Positions 52,916 to 63,900 of a stretch of 64,000 nucleotides of DNA are shown piece by piece. Position 1 is the first letter of the stretch, and each line of letters starts with the position of its first letter. The stretch is from Meconema thalassinum (taxonomy: Eukaryota; Arthropoda; Insecta; Orthoptera; Tettigoniidae), in contig OX336397.1 of assembly GCA_946902985.2 (NCBI GenBank), positions 157,101,890 to 157,165,889 of the forward strand. The letters run 5' to 3'. The notes below the pieces were generated by a model, which made no database searches, was not told the DNA's origin, and saw only the letters and a program-made list of their open reading frames with translations. The translations under genes and the position numbers were made by a program.

Positions 52916-54330
52916 TAATAACTTCAGGGAGGCTGGTGTTCCAGTTGTAACCCGTTGAACATTACTACCTTACATACTCGCGTAATATCCGCGCTTCAAT
53001 GACTGTTGTTGAGCAGGAGGTTCGCGACCCACACAGTAGGAACTCACAATAACTTCAGAGAGGGTGGTGTTCCAGTTGTAACCCGTTGAACATTAATACC
53101 ATACATACTCGCGTAATATCCGCACTTCAATGAATGTTGTTGAGCAGGAGGTTCACGCCTCGCACAGTAGAAACTGACAATAACTTCAGGGAGGCTGGTG
53201 TTCCAATTTTCTCCTTGAACATTAATACCTTACGTCCTCGAGTAAAACCCGGACTTCTATGAATGTTGTTGAGCAGGTGATTTGCGCCTCACTCAGTAGG
53301 AACTCACAATATTTTCATGGAGGCTGGTGTTCCAATTAACCCCTTGAACGTTAATACCTTACGTCCTTGCGTAATATCCGCACTTCAATGAATGTTGTTG
53401 AGCAGGTGATTTGCGCCTCACTCAGTAGGAACTCACAATATTTTCATGGAGGCTGGTGTTCCAATTAACCCCTTGAACGTTAATACCTTACGTCCTTGCG
53501 TAATATCCGCACTTCAATGACTGTTGTTGAGCAGGTGATTTGCGCCTCACTCAGTAGGAACTCACAATAATCTCAGGGAGGCTGGAGTTCCAATATTGTA
53601 ACCCGCTGAACATTAATACCTTACGTCCTCGCGTAATATCCGCACTTCAATGAATGTTGTTGAGCAGTTGGTTCGCGCCTCACACAGTAAGAACTCGCAA
53701 TTATTTCAGAGAGGCAGGAGTTCCAATTTACCCCTTGCCTTACGTCCTCGCGTAATATCCGAACGTTAATGAATGTTGTTGAGCAGTTGGTTCGCGCCTC
53801 AAACAGTGGGAACTCACAATAACTTCAGAGAGGCTGGAGTTCCAATTTACCCCTTGCCTTACGTCCTCGCGTAATATCCGAACGTTAATGAATGTTGTTG
53901 AGTTGGTTCGCGCCTCAAACAGTGGGAACTCACAATAACTTCAGAGAGGCTGGAGTTCCAATTTACCCCTTGCCTTACGTCCTCGCGTAATATCCGAACG
54001 TTAACGAATGTTGTTGAGCAGTTGGTTCGCGCCTCAAACTGTGGGAACTCACAATAACTTCAGAGAGGCTGGAGTTCCAATTTACCCCTTGCCTTACGTC
54101 CTCGCGTAATATCCGAACGTTAATGAATGCTGTTGAGCAGTTGGTTCGCGCCTCAAACAGTGGGAACTCACAATAACTTCAGAGAGGCTGGAGTTCCAAT
54201 TTACCCCTTGCCTTACGTCCTCGCGTAATATCCGCACTTCAATGACTGTTGTTGAGCAGTTGGTTCGCGCCTTACACAGTAAGAACTCACAGTAACTTCA
54301 GTGAGGCTGGAGTTCCAATTGGTATCCCAT
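52916..54330 (+). repeat. Satellite array, 11 monomers in two length classes
   Basis: Anchor CGTAATATCCG (with variants) at 52981, 53113, 53240, 53370, 53499, 53632, 53751, 53870, 53986, 54105 and 54224. The first spacings are about 128-133 bp. From 53632 on they are 116-119 bp, because a GTTGAACATTAATA-like segment was lost. Each monomer holds GTAGGAACTCACAATAACTT, GGCTGGTGTTCCAATT, TGAATGTTGTTGAGCAG and TGGTTCGCGCCTCA. Confidence 0.93.
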
Positions 54331-54339
54331 GAACAATAA

Positions 54340-54640
54340 TATCTCCAGTTATAACATACGGCATTGAACTAATATGGGAAAGACTAACCCTAACGGACCT
54401 TACCAACCTTGAGAAAATCAAATCTAAATACTGTATTTGAAGAGAGCTCTTGGAGTAGCGAGAACGACCCAGTCCAGACTGGTATATGAACTGGCAAGGG
54501 AACCGTTCTACATAGAGGACCTGAAACTCAAGCTGCTCCTACCTCTCACCAAGCAAGTATCTCAATTAATAGAGCTAAGGAAACAAAAAAACAAAAGAAA
54601 TACCCTAAGGCTTTTTCGCTATAGACGCCATGATTGATAG
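54340..54640 (+). pseudogene. Non-LTR retroelement C-terminal fragment
   Basis: Translated pieces: ITYGIELIWERLTLTDLTNL at about 54350, then with a stop the frame 54437-54637 reads MKRALGVARTTQSRLVYELA, REPFYIEDLKLKL. Such ITYGIE...RALGV...SRLVY blocks occur at the end of reverse-transcriptase-like proteins in insects. It has no catalytic part and follows the satellite directly. Confidence 0.5.
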
Positions 54641-54690
54641 AAGATGGGCAAAAGCGAACCAAGAACTGCGATCGGTGCTAACCAGACTTT

Positions 54691-55165
54691 GGTAGGTTGG
54701 TTGGTTCTTAAGTTTTGGGGCTGCGACAACGCGGTCATATAGCCCCGTGTACTTTGGGTGTGTGTAGAATCTGTCTGATAACCGGTGTTAATTGTGATGA
54801 CTGTATTAGTGTGTGTTATCTGTTTTTTAATTTAAGTACTGCAACTTAGAATTTTTCAAATAGTTCCTACTTTTGCCGGCAAGCGCCACCGTCATCGACT
54901 ACTAGGCCAAGTTGTCGCAGCCCCTAAACTTAAGAACCAACCAACCAACCAACCAAAGTCTGGTTAGCTACCAGACGCCACCGCAGTCGGCTCTTGGCAA
55001 CGAACGTAGAAACCTAGGAGCGTTGTTTACATTCTTAACCTATCCAATTTAGCTTCACACAGGTGCAATTAGTGGAAGGTTCTTTAACGTGCCATAAATC
55101 TGTGACATGGGACCGCCGGCTTTACTTCCCCTCCGAAGGAAGGCATACTGAGGGATTTTTAACGT
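54691..55165 (-). mobile_element. SINE-K copy with an inverted internal insert
   Basis: About 475 bp, flanked by a perfect 11-bp repeat AACCAGACTTT (54680-54690 and 55166-55176). It contains the GCTGCGACAACGCGGTCAT end and the CTTCCCCTCCGAAGGAAGG block, but no tRNA head. A 58-bp insert at 54911-54968 is the inverted copy of its own 3' end plus the adjoining target DNA. Confidence 0.85.
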
Positions 55166-55176
55166 AACCAGACTTT

Positions 55177-55876
55177 CAGTGTACGGCTATCACCACAGTA
55201 TACAGTGTGGTCCACCCGCCCCTTATTATTTAGTTTTATGAAACCCAACTAACACGGCATTTCTCCCGATGGTCGATATTGCTCTGCGCTCTGACTGTGC
55301 GACAGCAATGTAATTGGGTCATGGGTCTAACAAAGAAAAACCGACCTTAAACTTTTCCCCGCCAAATACTATGGCCCATTCTACTAACATATGACTCACT
55401 GCTCCTTGAAATAACACACATACACGCAATTCGATCGAATTAATAGCTTACGCCACGTGATCTGTAATAGTAGAAAGTTAAATCAACACCATAAATCATG
55501 ATTGAAGACTTTGAGATGGACTTAAACGTTTGAGGTGGGACGGCTACTGTAACTGCACCACGTTTAGCGTTCAGCATCTACCATGTGTTGGTGGCTGAGA
55601 GGTTTAAAGCCTGACCGTACATGATGGGCGCGAGTGGGTTGAATTTTGCTTCGAATCCAGTAGTAGGCATACTTTTTTGAACGAAAGCCCACATTCCATT
55701 TTAGTGGGGATGTAACTACATTGCCACATTCATTGCCTTACGACGTATTTTTGTGACAAATACGTTGAATTTTGCTGATTTATTTACGAGAATACGATCG
55801 AACTGGTACGTTATGCCACGTGACCTGTAATGGCTGCAAATTTAAAAACTGGCATGAATATTAATATAACATATCG
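55177..55876. other. Repeat V region with a tRNA-like stretch
   Basis: TACAGTGTGGTCCACCCGCC, CCTTATT and ACCCAACTAAC at 55200-55252 recur reversed at about 60050-60112. A tRNA-like segment lies at 55590-55672 (GGTGGCTGAGAGGTTTAAAG, GCTTCGAATCCAGT). A similar one lies at 59755-59822 on the minus strand, so V may be an old SINE-bearing repeat. Confidence 0.45.
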
Positions 55877-56225
55877 AAGTGTCGCTCCGGAGGTCCGGGT
55901 TCGATTCCCAGCTTTGCCAAGAAATGTAATATTTGTCTGAGGGCTGAAATTGGGTACACGCAGCCTCGTGAAGCAAATATGAGAAGAAGTGGGTTCGATT
56001 CCCACCTCAGCCACCCTGGAAATGGTTTTCCATGGTTTCCCACTTCTACTCCGGCCAAATTCCGGGACGGATTCTATCTTAAGGCCACGGCCGCCTCCTT
56101 CCCAATCCTTAATTGCAAATACACACATAATTATAAGCCCGCAATAACTCAGGTTATCAGACAAATTCTACACACACTCCCAAGTAAATGGGGCTAAATG
56201 ACCGCGATGTTCTAGCCCCTCACAT
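55877..56225 (+). mobile_element. SINE2 variant with a SINE-K-like tail
   Basis: Two B boxes, GGTTCGATTCCCAGC (55907) and GGTTCGATTCCCACCTC (55990), then GGTTTTCCATGGTTTCCCA as in SINE2. The 3' part changes to GTTATCAGACAAATTCTACA, GGGGCTAAATGACCGCGATG, the SINE-K end. This is a chimera or one insertion into the other. Confidence 0.7.
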
Positions 56226-56314
56226 GAAACAAAACAACAACATATCGAAGGATATTCTGATCGCCAGTGCTTGCATCGAATTATACGTATTCCTTAGAAT
56301 TTCCCATGGTATTA

Positions 56315-57865
56315 TTAGCATACTTTCGATTTTTGCAAAAAATGAAAGAAGACATATGAGATCTACACAGGGCCATAAATTGTGTGTCTGTGTGTGAGTG
56401 TGTGTGTGTGTGTGAGACTGTGTGTCTGTGTGTGTGTGAGTGTATGTACTCTGAATGTCTGCCCCCACCCTATCAATTCGAACACGGTGAAACCTAATTG
56501 AACGAAATTTGGTACAGAGGTAGAACTAGCAAGGGCACCTCAGTGTCATGTTTTATATCGCCGCCATCTTGACGGAAACGTAATGGCGGCCACCCAAATG
56601 TTCAAAGCTTAAATCAAATTACGAATAACCTAATCATCCGATATCTGCCTAATTTTGCAACAACATATATTTATATGGCGAGCGTCTTTTGACTAAATTA
56701 CAAGGTAATCAGCCCAATAGTTTGCAGATGGCGGCCATGTATGTGTGCAAATCGATTCCCCCTATCAATTCAAACACGGTGAAACAAAATAGAACGATAT
56801 TTGGTACAGGGGTAGCACTAGCGAAGGACACCTCAGTGTTATGTTTTATATGGCCGCCATCTTGACGAAAACGTAATGGCGGCCTCCAAAATGTTCAAAG
56901 CTTAAATCAAATTACGACTAACCAAATAATCCGATCTCCACCAAATTTTACAACAACATATACTTATATGGCGAGCGTTGTTTGTTTGAACTACAAGGTC
57001 ATCATCCAATTAGTGTGCAGATAGCGGCCATGTATGTGTGCAAATTGATTCCCCCAATCAATTCAAACACGATGAAACCGAATTGAACGAAATTTGGTAC
57101 AGAGATAGCACTAGCGAAGGGCACTCCAGTGCCATGTTTTATATCGCCGCCATCTTGACGAAAACGTAATGGCGGCCATCCTAATGTTAAAAGCTTGAAT
57201 CAAATTACGACCAACCTAATAATCTGATCTCTACCAAATTTTGCAACATCATACCTTTATGTATAGAAAATCTTTTGACCACACTACAAGGTCATCAGGC
57301 CAATAATGTGTGGATGGCGGCCATGTATGTGTGAAATCGATTCCCCCTATCTTTTCAAACACGGTGAAACCGAATGGAACGAAGTTTGGTACAGAGGTAG
57401 CACTAGCAAAGGCCACCTCAGTGTCATGTTGTATATCGCCGCCATCTTGACCGAAACGGAATGGCGGCCACCGAAATGTTAAAAGCTTAAATCAAATTAC
57501 GACCAACCTAATCATTTGATCTCTACCAAATTTGTCAACAACATACCTTTTTGTGGGAAGCATCTCTTGACTGAACTACGAGGTCATCAACCCAATAGTT
57601 CGCAGATAGCGGCCATGTATGTGTGCAAATCGATTCCCCATATCAATTCAAACACGGCGAAACCGAATTGAATGAATTTTCTTTACAGAGGTAGCACTAG
57701 CAAAGGGCACATCATATTCAGTATAATATCCGTATAGCACGTTGTATTTCAAGAAGCTACTACAACTAACTTTCAATTATACTCCTTGAAAAGGATAACG
57801 AATTATAACAATACCCATTCATTTAGGAGAAAGTAGGCTATACGTTCTTTACCGAACATCTTGTT
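56315..57865 (-). mobile_element. HINE-like element, family A, reverse copy
   Basis: The 5' end is at 57865 (complement AACAAGATGTTCGGTAAAGA, then ACGT and AGCCTACTTTC). The 3' stem-loop at 56315-56360 is damaged (CATACTTTCG...TGAAAGAAGAC). A (TG)n microsatellite lies at 56385-56450. Units of 293 bp: ATGGC anchors at 56583, 56876, 57169 and 57461. Confidence 0.77.
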
Positions 57866-58534
57866 TTGTTATTAAATTTTAACAAATAGTCTTAGCAAAT
57901 CTTTAGGCCTGTATCACACGACACTCGCTGACAAGGAAGCTGCTGATCGCTGGTACAAAATCCTGTATGATTCTGTTCTCTTCGTCAGTATACCCGCTTG
58001 TATTACCGAAGTGTATCACACGCTAGCATTTTGTACGCTAAATTGTATGAAATAAAACCGAAGGGCTGTCGTTGAGGGCATTATTTGCAGTTAATTCGCC
58101 TTAATAACGCAAAACGGTCGCGAAACTTGCTTTAAGTAAATTAGAAAACATGCTTGGTACTGAATGCATTCCAATCAATATTTAAGATCTAACTGGAATA
58201 ATTTAATATTTTACCATACGCGTTAATAAGAAGCGCAACAAAAACCTCCAGAGTGTGTTGAAAATGTGTGCAAGTGTTATTGCGCCCGCTCGCTCTTTCG
58301 AAGATCCGGGTTCAAGACTATCCAACGGCAGACTTTTAAAATTCTTTTTAACTATTTTATTATACCCTCCCTACCTCGTACAGTAAGATTTCAACTTGGT
58401 TTTGTTCACATTATCTACGAAGACGATAGGGAAAGTTATTTTCTTGTCACATTTAAATGGCTATTTTCCCTAAATACTGTTCAAAACCATGGATGGATAT
58501 TATTCGTTATAATTATTATATTTTTAGTCGATTT
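57866..58534. other. Unclassified; fortuitous 116-codon frame
   Basis: About 670 bp. The frame 58266-58616 has no recognised domain and runs into SINE2. No other feature. Confidence 0.35.
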
Positions 58535-58539
58535 TACCC

Positions 58540-59011
58540 TCCATGTTAGGTTTTCCCACGGACTCGGCGAGGGATCCCATTATTACCGCCTCTACGGGCA
58601 GTGTCCTGGAGCTTGAAACATCTCGTCTGGGGGATACAACTGGGGAGGTGGGATCAGCACCTCGCCCAGGTGGCCTCACCTGCAAAGCGAACAGGGTCCT
58701 CTTGACGGATGGGAAGGGAGGGGAAGATTGGGAGGGACAGGCAAGGAAGAGGGAAGGAGGCGGCCGTGGCCGTACGGTAGGTAACATCCCGGTATTTTCC
58801 CGAAGGCGAAGTGGGAAATCACGGAAAACCACTTTGAGGATGGGTGAGGTGGGAATCGAACCCCTCTACTTATTTGGACCACCCGAGGCTGAGCAGACCC
58901 CGTCCCAGTCCTCATACCACTTTTCAAATTTCGTGGCAGAGCCGGGAATCGAACCCAGGACGTCCGGGGTGGCAGCTAATCACGCTGATCACTACGCAAT
59001 GGAGGCGACTC
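58540..59011 (-). mobile_element. SINE2, reverse copy
   Basis: Reverse complement of 20552-21043: head CCTCCATTGCGTAGTGATCA, B boxes GGTTCGATTCCCGGCTC and GGTTCGATTCCCACCTC on the minus strand. The 186-codon frame at 58543 is the SINE read through and is not a gene. Confidence 0.83.
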
Positions 59012-59086
59012 TATTCGTGATAATTAGAATTTTAATAGTTCAATATTTATCCCAGAATAATAATATGACACGTTCTGTAATTACTG

Positions 59087-59305
59087 CCTTGCTGCGAGGC
59101 TGAACGGTAATGTTCTCGCTTGCTGTGCCCAAAGTAGCAGGTTCGTATCCTGGCGCAGTCAGCTGGCTTTTGAGGGTGCACAAATGCGAGGGAGCCGTGT
59201 CAGTAGATTTACTGGCACGTTGAAGATACCCTTCGGAGCAAAATTCTGGCACCCCGACGTCTCTAAAAGCCAGAGCAGTTAAAAGGGACGTAAAACCAAT
59301 AACAT
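59087..59305 (+). mobile_element. SINE4, copy 2
   Basis: Matches 13777-14004: TCTCGCTTGCTGTGCCCAAA, CTGGCGCAGTCAGCTGG, GACGTAAAACCAATAAC. Confidence 0.77.
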
Positions 59306-60188
59306 TATAATTATCTGTATTTACTGTATGTTTGGGGAAGATGACCTCGTAGTTCCGCCCCTTAAAACCTCACTAACTAACTATTACTGTAAGTGTATAG
59401 CAATCGCTTTTCGCACAGAAGCCGTTGAAAGAAATTATAGTTTCGGTCTGATGTATTTATTCGTGAGCCTACCCACATAACAAATCTATTTGTTATGTGG
59501 GTCGTCTGATTTAGTCGGAGTTTTCATTTAAACAAAGGTGGTCAAAATTTCGAATACTTGCTACCTTGAATATACAGGATACCTTGCTTTCGTTCTACAG
59601 ATCGTTATGTCGTCGTCCAATCTGGCTGCGTACCATCGGAAAAGTACGGTCCTTTTGAGGACCAAATAAAAAATCACTCGTTGGAACAGATAGATATGCG
59701 TCCATAATACATCCACAATAAACGACATTAAGCAAAAAAATGTACTAGTTCAAGGTTCGAACCTACTACTATGCGACTTCGTTGACGCTACTCCAGCAAT
59801 TCTAGATTTAGCCACCATAGCTACCGAGAACCATAGTGTATTGCTGGCATGTATTGAATCTATTCGTAGACACTTACTGTCCAAACGTAAGAAGGTGTTA
59901 TTCGGAGCTCTGATCTTTTCAATCATGCATTATATTTGAGGTAATTGAAAGAACACTGCCACTATTGATTTCTACTATATTCGCGAGGATGTACTCAACG
60001 GTTAAAGTTGTACAATGGACGTACTAATGTTTTTAGGATGACTGTGATATACGCGTTAGTTGGGTTGCCTTCCTCCAAAAAAAATAAGGGGCGGGTGGAC
60101 CACACTGTATGTAGGAATTACAAATTTCACGAACCAAACAATGCATGTGTATGCGTACTATGCAACGAACATTGTGAAAAATACCACA
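59306..60188. other. Unclassified; hairpin at 59471-59502 and repeat V on minus strand
   Basis: No coding frame. It holds the 32-bp perfect hairpin ACCCACATAACAAAT-CT-ATTTGTTATGTGGGT at 59471-59502. It also holds a tRNA-like stretch on the minus strand at 59755-59822 (B box GGTTCGAACCTTG) and the V block at about 60050-60112. Confidence 0.5.
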
Positions 60189-60197
60189 TAACTAAAT

Positions 60198-60581
60198 AAT
60201 AATAATAATATCGTATGGCCTCGGATGCGGGGTGCAAGCTTTGTTAATTGACACCCAGAGGGCTGCTTGCATGTCGAATTTCGTCGTTACTTTGAACGCT
60301 ATGAAAGTAAAGGAGGTTAGATATCTCAGATCATTGACACTACAGCGTTTTCTAGTAGAGAATGGAGGAACTTTGGGTTGGCGGAAAATCCCGAGTTTAA
60401 TTTTGCCATTGAACACGGCCTACTGAATTCAAATGGGTTCTTTAACATGCCAACAACGTATGACGTCCATGTCGTGATTTTTGTCGCCTTTCAAAAATCA
60501 CTTACCAGGACCAGGGGCGAACCTGCAAGCTTGGGGTTGGTAGTCCGACACGTTAACCCCTCACCCGCCGTGGCAAGCACC
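60198..60581 (-). mobile_element. SINE5, reverse copy
   Basis: About 384 bp, flanked by 9-bp TAACTAAAT (60189-60197 and 60582-60590), with the (ATT)n tail at the left end. Matches 4803-5195 reversed. Confidence 0.82.
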
Positions 60582-60590
60582 TAACTAAAT

Positions 60591-63007
60591 GTGATAAGAG
60601 GATTAAGTCAATCATCGACTAGAACAAATACTAGATCTGAATGTATCAAACATTGTACATAGGATATAAACCTGTATGTATTGAACCCTTGCAAAGAAGC
60701 ATATGAGACTCAGATTCGGGGCGTAACAGGTCATATTCGTAAGTTGCTGTCAGGGCGCTTCATTAACTTGCAGGGTAACATATAACAAAATAACATGCAG
60801 GAAAGAGTGAAGCCAGGGTTAAAACAACTGAATTTAATAACAAATCACCATATTTACACATAAACAATTAACAACAAAAACTCCCAACTGACTCCCGCTT
60901 AATAAAAATGCCAAAAACTTAGGCGATATCTCTGGAGAGATTAATTACCTGGACCAAGTGTCCTTAAATTAAAAGATACAAAAAGTGACCATATAAGTGC
61001 GTACGCCGTTCTACATGCACCACGATGTGTACTTTGAATGCGTGATTCGTTATCATCCAGAATGACCCTTCAGACAACGAATCCGCATTTCCTAGAGCTA
61101 GACCGACACAAGGGAACACAACTACAATACTTAAATTAAACCGACACTTCCTAAATCTACTATAAACAAACACAAAAATTTCCGTGTGAAATTGGACTTA
61201 AATTGCCGTAGCAACATTTACTGCCTAAAAACTTAGGACTTCTCACACAAATCAACACAAGTACATTAACACGTGACCAATAGAAAAATACTCAAATGAC
61301 CGCTGTCAAAATTTACAAATACTCTACCACTACACCAAACGGGTGTGACAAACAAAATTACCTGAAATCGAGTCATCAACAAAGCAATAGGCAAACAGCC
61401 AACATTTACGTTAATCACAATATTCTTATCCCTACAAGGTACAACAATCCGTTACACACATGGCGAACTCCCCAATTAATTATGGCTTAAAATTAGCCAT
61501 CACAATGAACAGGTTTGCTGCATGAAAGCTTACAGGGTTCAGTCGGACAAATAGGACTGCCTATCAAAATAAGTCACAGGCAAAACGGGCGGTTTGTGGA
61601 ACTCTGCATGTCTGTCAACCCACGTGTCAATAACCTCGACCTCCCAGAACATGGGGTCGAACCTCGAAGAAATGTGCACCAAAGCACAATAATACGTGTG
61701 TGTCAGAAAAACATATGGACAAGAATCAGCAGTCTCCCAAGAGCACTCTGTCTTTCCATCTAAAATACAACAGCAGCAAAAATATAAAAGGGCGGTAGGA
61801 CAACTACCCCCTCCTCACGTAGAATCAACACACACTAGACACATCAACACACACTTAATCACACGTATGGGTTGTGACAGACCCTGAAATAAAAGACACA
61901 AATAATATCCACATGCTGGCGCCATCGTTCTATGCCGTGACTAGTCACCTGAAAAGGACTCAAGAAAAATCTATCAAAATTAGAACGAAGGTGTTCTATA
62001 ATTACTTTTAAGTTGGTGCACTCGGCTACCCTAACATGAATAATAACCTGTTCAGCAAAATGTTTTACAATCATTTCCTCCCATTCCTATTTTAAAAAAA
62101 TATTAACGTTAATAAAGCACCATTTATCGAATGTAACGGGTTCCGCAATTGCAAGGATAAAATCACGCACGCACGCCGCGTACATTACATATGACTCAAG
62201 AAAAAAAATATCAACAAACACTTTGGCCACGCGCCAACGGACATTTAAACATATAGTGTCGGTACAAGAAAAACAGCTATAAACAAGAAAGAAAAACATG
62301 ACTATTTACAAAGTTCCCCGGCCAAATCTAACTACATAATTGAAATAATCCAATTTTTGTACATCACCGCTTCTGCATGTAGGACTAAGGACATCCTTCT
62401 CAACCCATTGCCCTATGGACAATTTAGCACTCCATAGTAGTCGTCTGCGTTGATTTCTTGAAGCTCATCCCAACTTCAAACCACGTGCTGATCATCTTGG
62501 TCTCGACTCCTTGGCAGAAAAGTTCAATGTTAAATATTTGCCTATCTATAATCGCTTGCAGGCTACTCAGTTCACCCACAATTGTCCTACTGCGATTAAT
62601 AGCGAAGACTGGCCCTAATTATATCGCACATACGCACTATAAAAACACATACAATACACACAATTTATACATAAAATATACATCTCGAGTCCGCGCCACT
62701 GGCTCGTTAACAAGTTCAAAATCCTGGCTGCACTCGCAGTCGCTATCTCGTCCGGTATTTCCGTCCCGTCTTATGGACTTCGGTTCTGGTAAGCGCTAAT
62801 TAGGGTGATACGATACTTCCCCCTTAAAGTTGAACTCGTCGTCTTTAAAAGAATGTTACAGTTTATCACGCGCTGGCGTGAAATATTTAGATCACACAAT
62901 TTCGTAGATTTTAGAACAAAATGTATTATAGCTTATAAAATTCGGTACTGCCAACGCTGCGACTTTAGCTCCCCAGAGCTCAGAAAATAAAATTAGCTTC
63001 ACTGATT
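60591..63007. other. Long unclassified region
   Basis: About 2.4 kb, rich in A and C on this strand, not similar to other parts of the window. Short ATG frames (63-113 codons) on both strands have no recognised domain. On the minus strand about 62612-62410 there is a 65-codon stretch without ATG (with INRSRTIVGELSSLQAIIDR and WFEVGMSFKKS) that looks protein-like but is not recognised. Confidence 0.3.
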
Positions 63008-63236
63008 TTAGAGCGTAAAAATCACATTTCAAACTGGCGTGGAGTATACCTCTGAAGGCTCCACAAGAATAGTACTTAGATAAATTCGAGCGTCAAAATC
63101 ACACTTCAAACTGGCGTGGAGTATGCCTCTGAAGGCTCCACACAATAAGTCTTAGATAAATTCGAGCGTCAAAATCACACTTCAAACTGGCGTGGAGTAT
63201 GCCTCTGAAGGCTCCACACAATAAGTACTTAGATAG
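63008..63236 (+). repeat. Three tandem 77-bp units
   Basis: AAACTGGCGTGGAGTATACC-type words begin at 63031, 63108 and 63184. The unit includes CTCTGAAGGCTCCACA, so GGAG and CTCC words can pair within each unit. The second and third units are nearly identical. Confidence 0.9.
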
Positions 63237-63775
63237 GCGTCAGGCCAGACTATTTATGAGAAACTGACAAGGGCGGTGGAGTGGGGCGGAGTCGGATAAA
63301 AACTTCCAGAGTTTATGTCTCACAAAGATGGGGCTAGTGTCATTCTTCTCCAAATAAATCCAACGTCACAAATTACTCGAGCGGAGATTAATCCGTTCGG
63401 CGGTTCCTTAGATACACACTTCCGCGCGCTTTTTACTACTGACGCCGTCCACCTCGTGGTCACGGCTTGGTCTCTTGCGATTGGCTGATTCAATCGTATG
63501 TTCGTTGAGAGGACCTCGTGATTCTTCCTTTATGTCTCCAATTTTGGTACAGTAGTTGCACAATTTGGCCTTGAACTCGACTAATTCTGGCCGTCCCCAG
63601 GAATAGCTACCAACTCAGCTTCTGTTGCAACCATTACGAAATGCTGGCCTCCCTAATATCCAAGTCGACTTCCTTATGTGCTGCCTGGGCCGTAGTAATA
63701 ATAATAATAAATATGAATACTTATTTATCGAAGATCAATAAGGGTTCAGTATGCACATTTTTTCGCATTTTATGT
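63237..63775. other. Unclassified sequence
   Basis: About 540 bp with an (AAT)n run at about 63694-63712. No coding frame. Confidence 0.35.
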
Positions 63776-63900
63776 AATAATATACCTTACGTACTCGCGT
63801 AATATCCGCACTTTAATGAATGTGTTTGATCAGTTGGTTCGCGCCTCACAAAGTAGGAACTCACAATAACTTCAGAGAGGCTGATGTTCCAGTTCACATT
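63776..63900 (+). repeat. Single satellite monomer away from the array
   Basis: ACGTACTCGCGTAATATCCG, GGTTCGCGCCTCACA, GTAGGAACTCACAATAACTT and GAGAGGCTGATGTTCCAG match one monomer of the array at 52916-54330, about 9.5 kb away. Confidence 0.85.

Noticed and set aside
52916..54330. CRISPR-like array
   Set aside because: Whole 119-133 bp monomers are repeated head to tail with no unique spacers, and the context is eukaryotic.
58543..59103. 186-codon plus-strand frame as a gene
   Set aside because: It is the reverse complement of SINE2, including both B boxes, read through from end to end.
60590..60733. Solo LTR starting TGTTACGCCCC on the minus strand
   Set aside because: No matching second end, no 5-bp target duplication and no polypurine tract or primer-binding site could be found.
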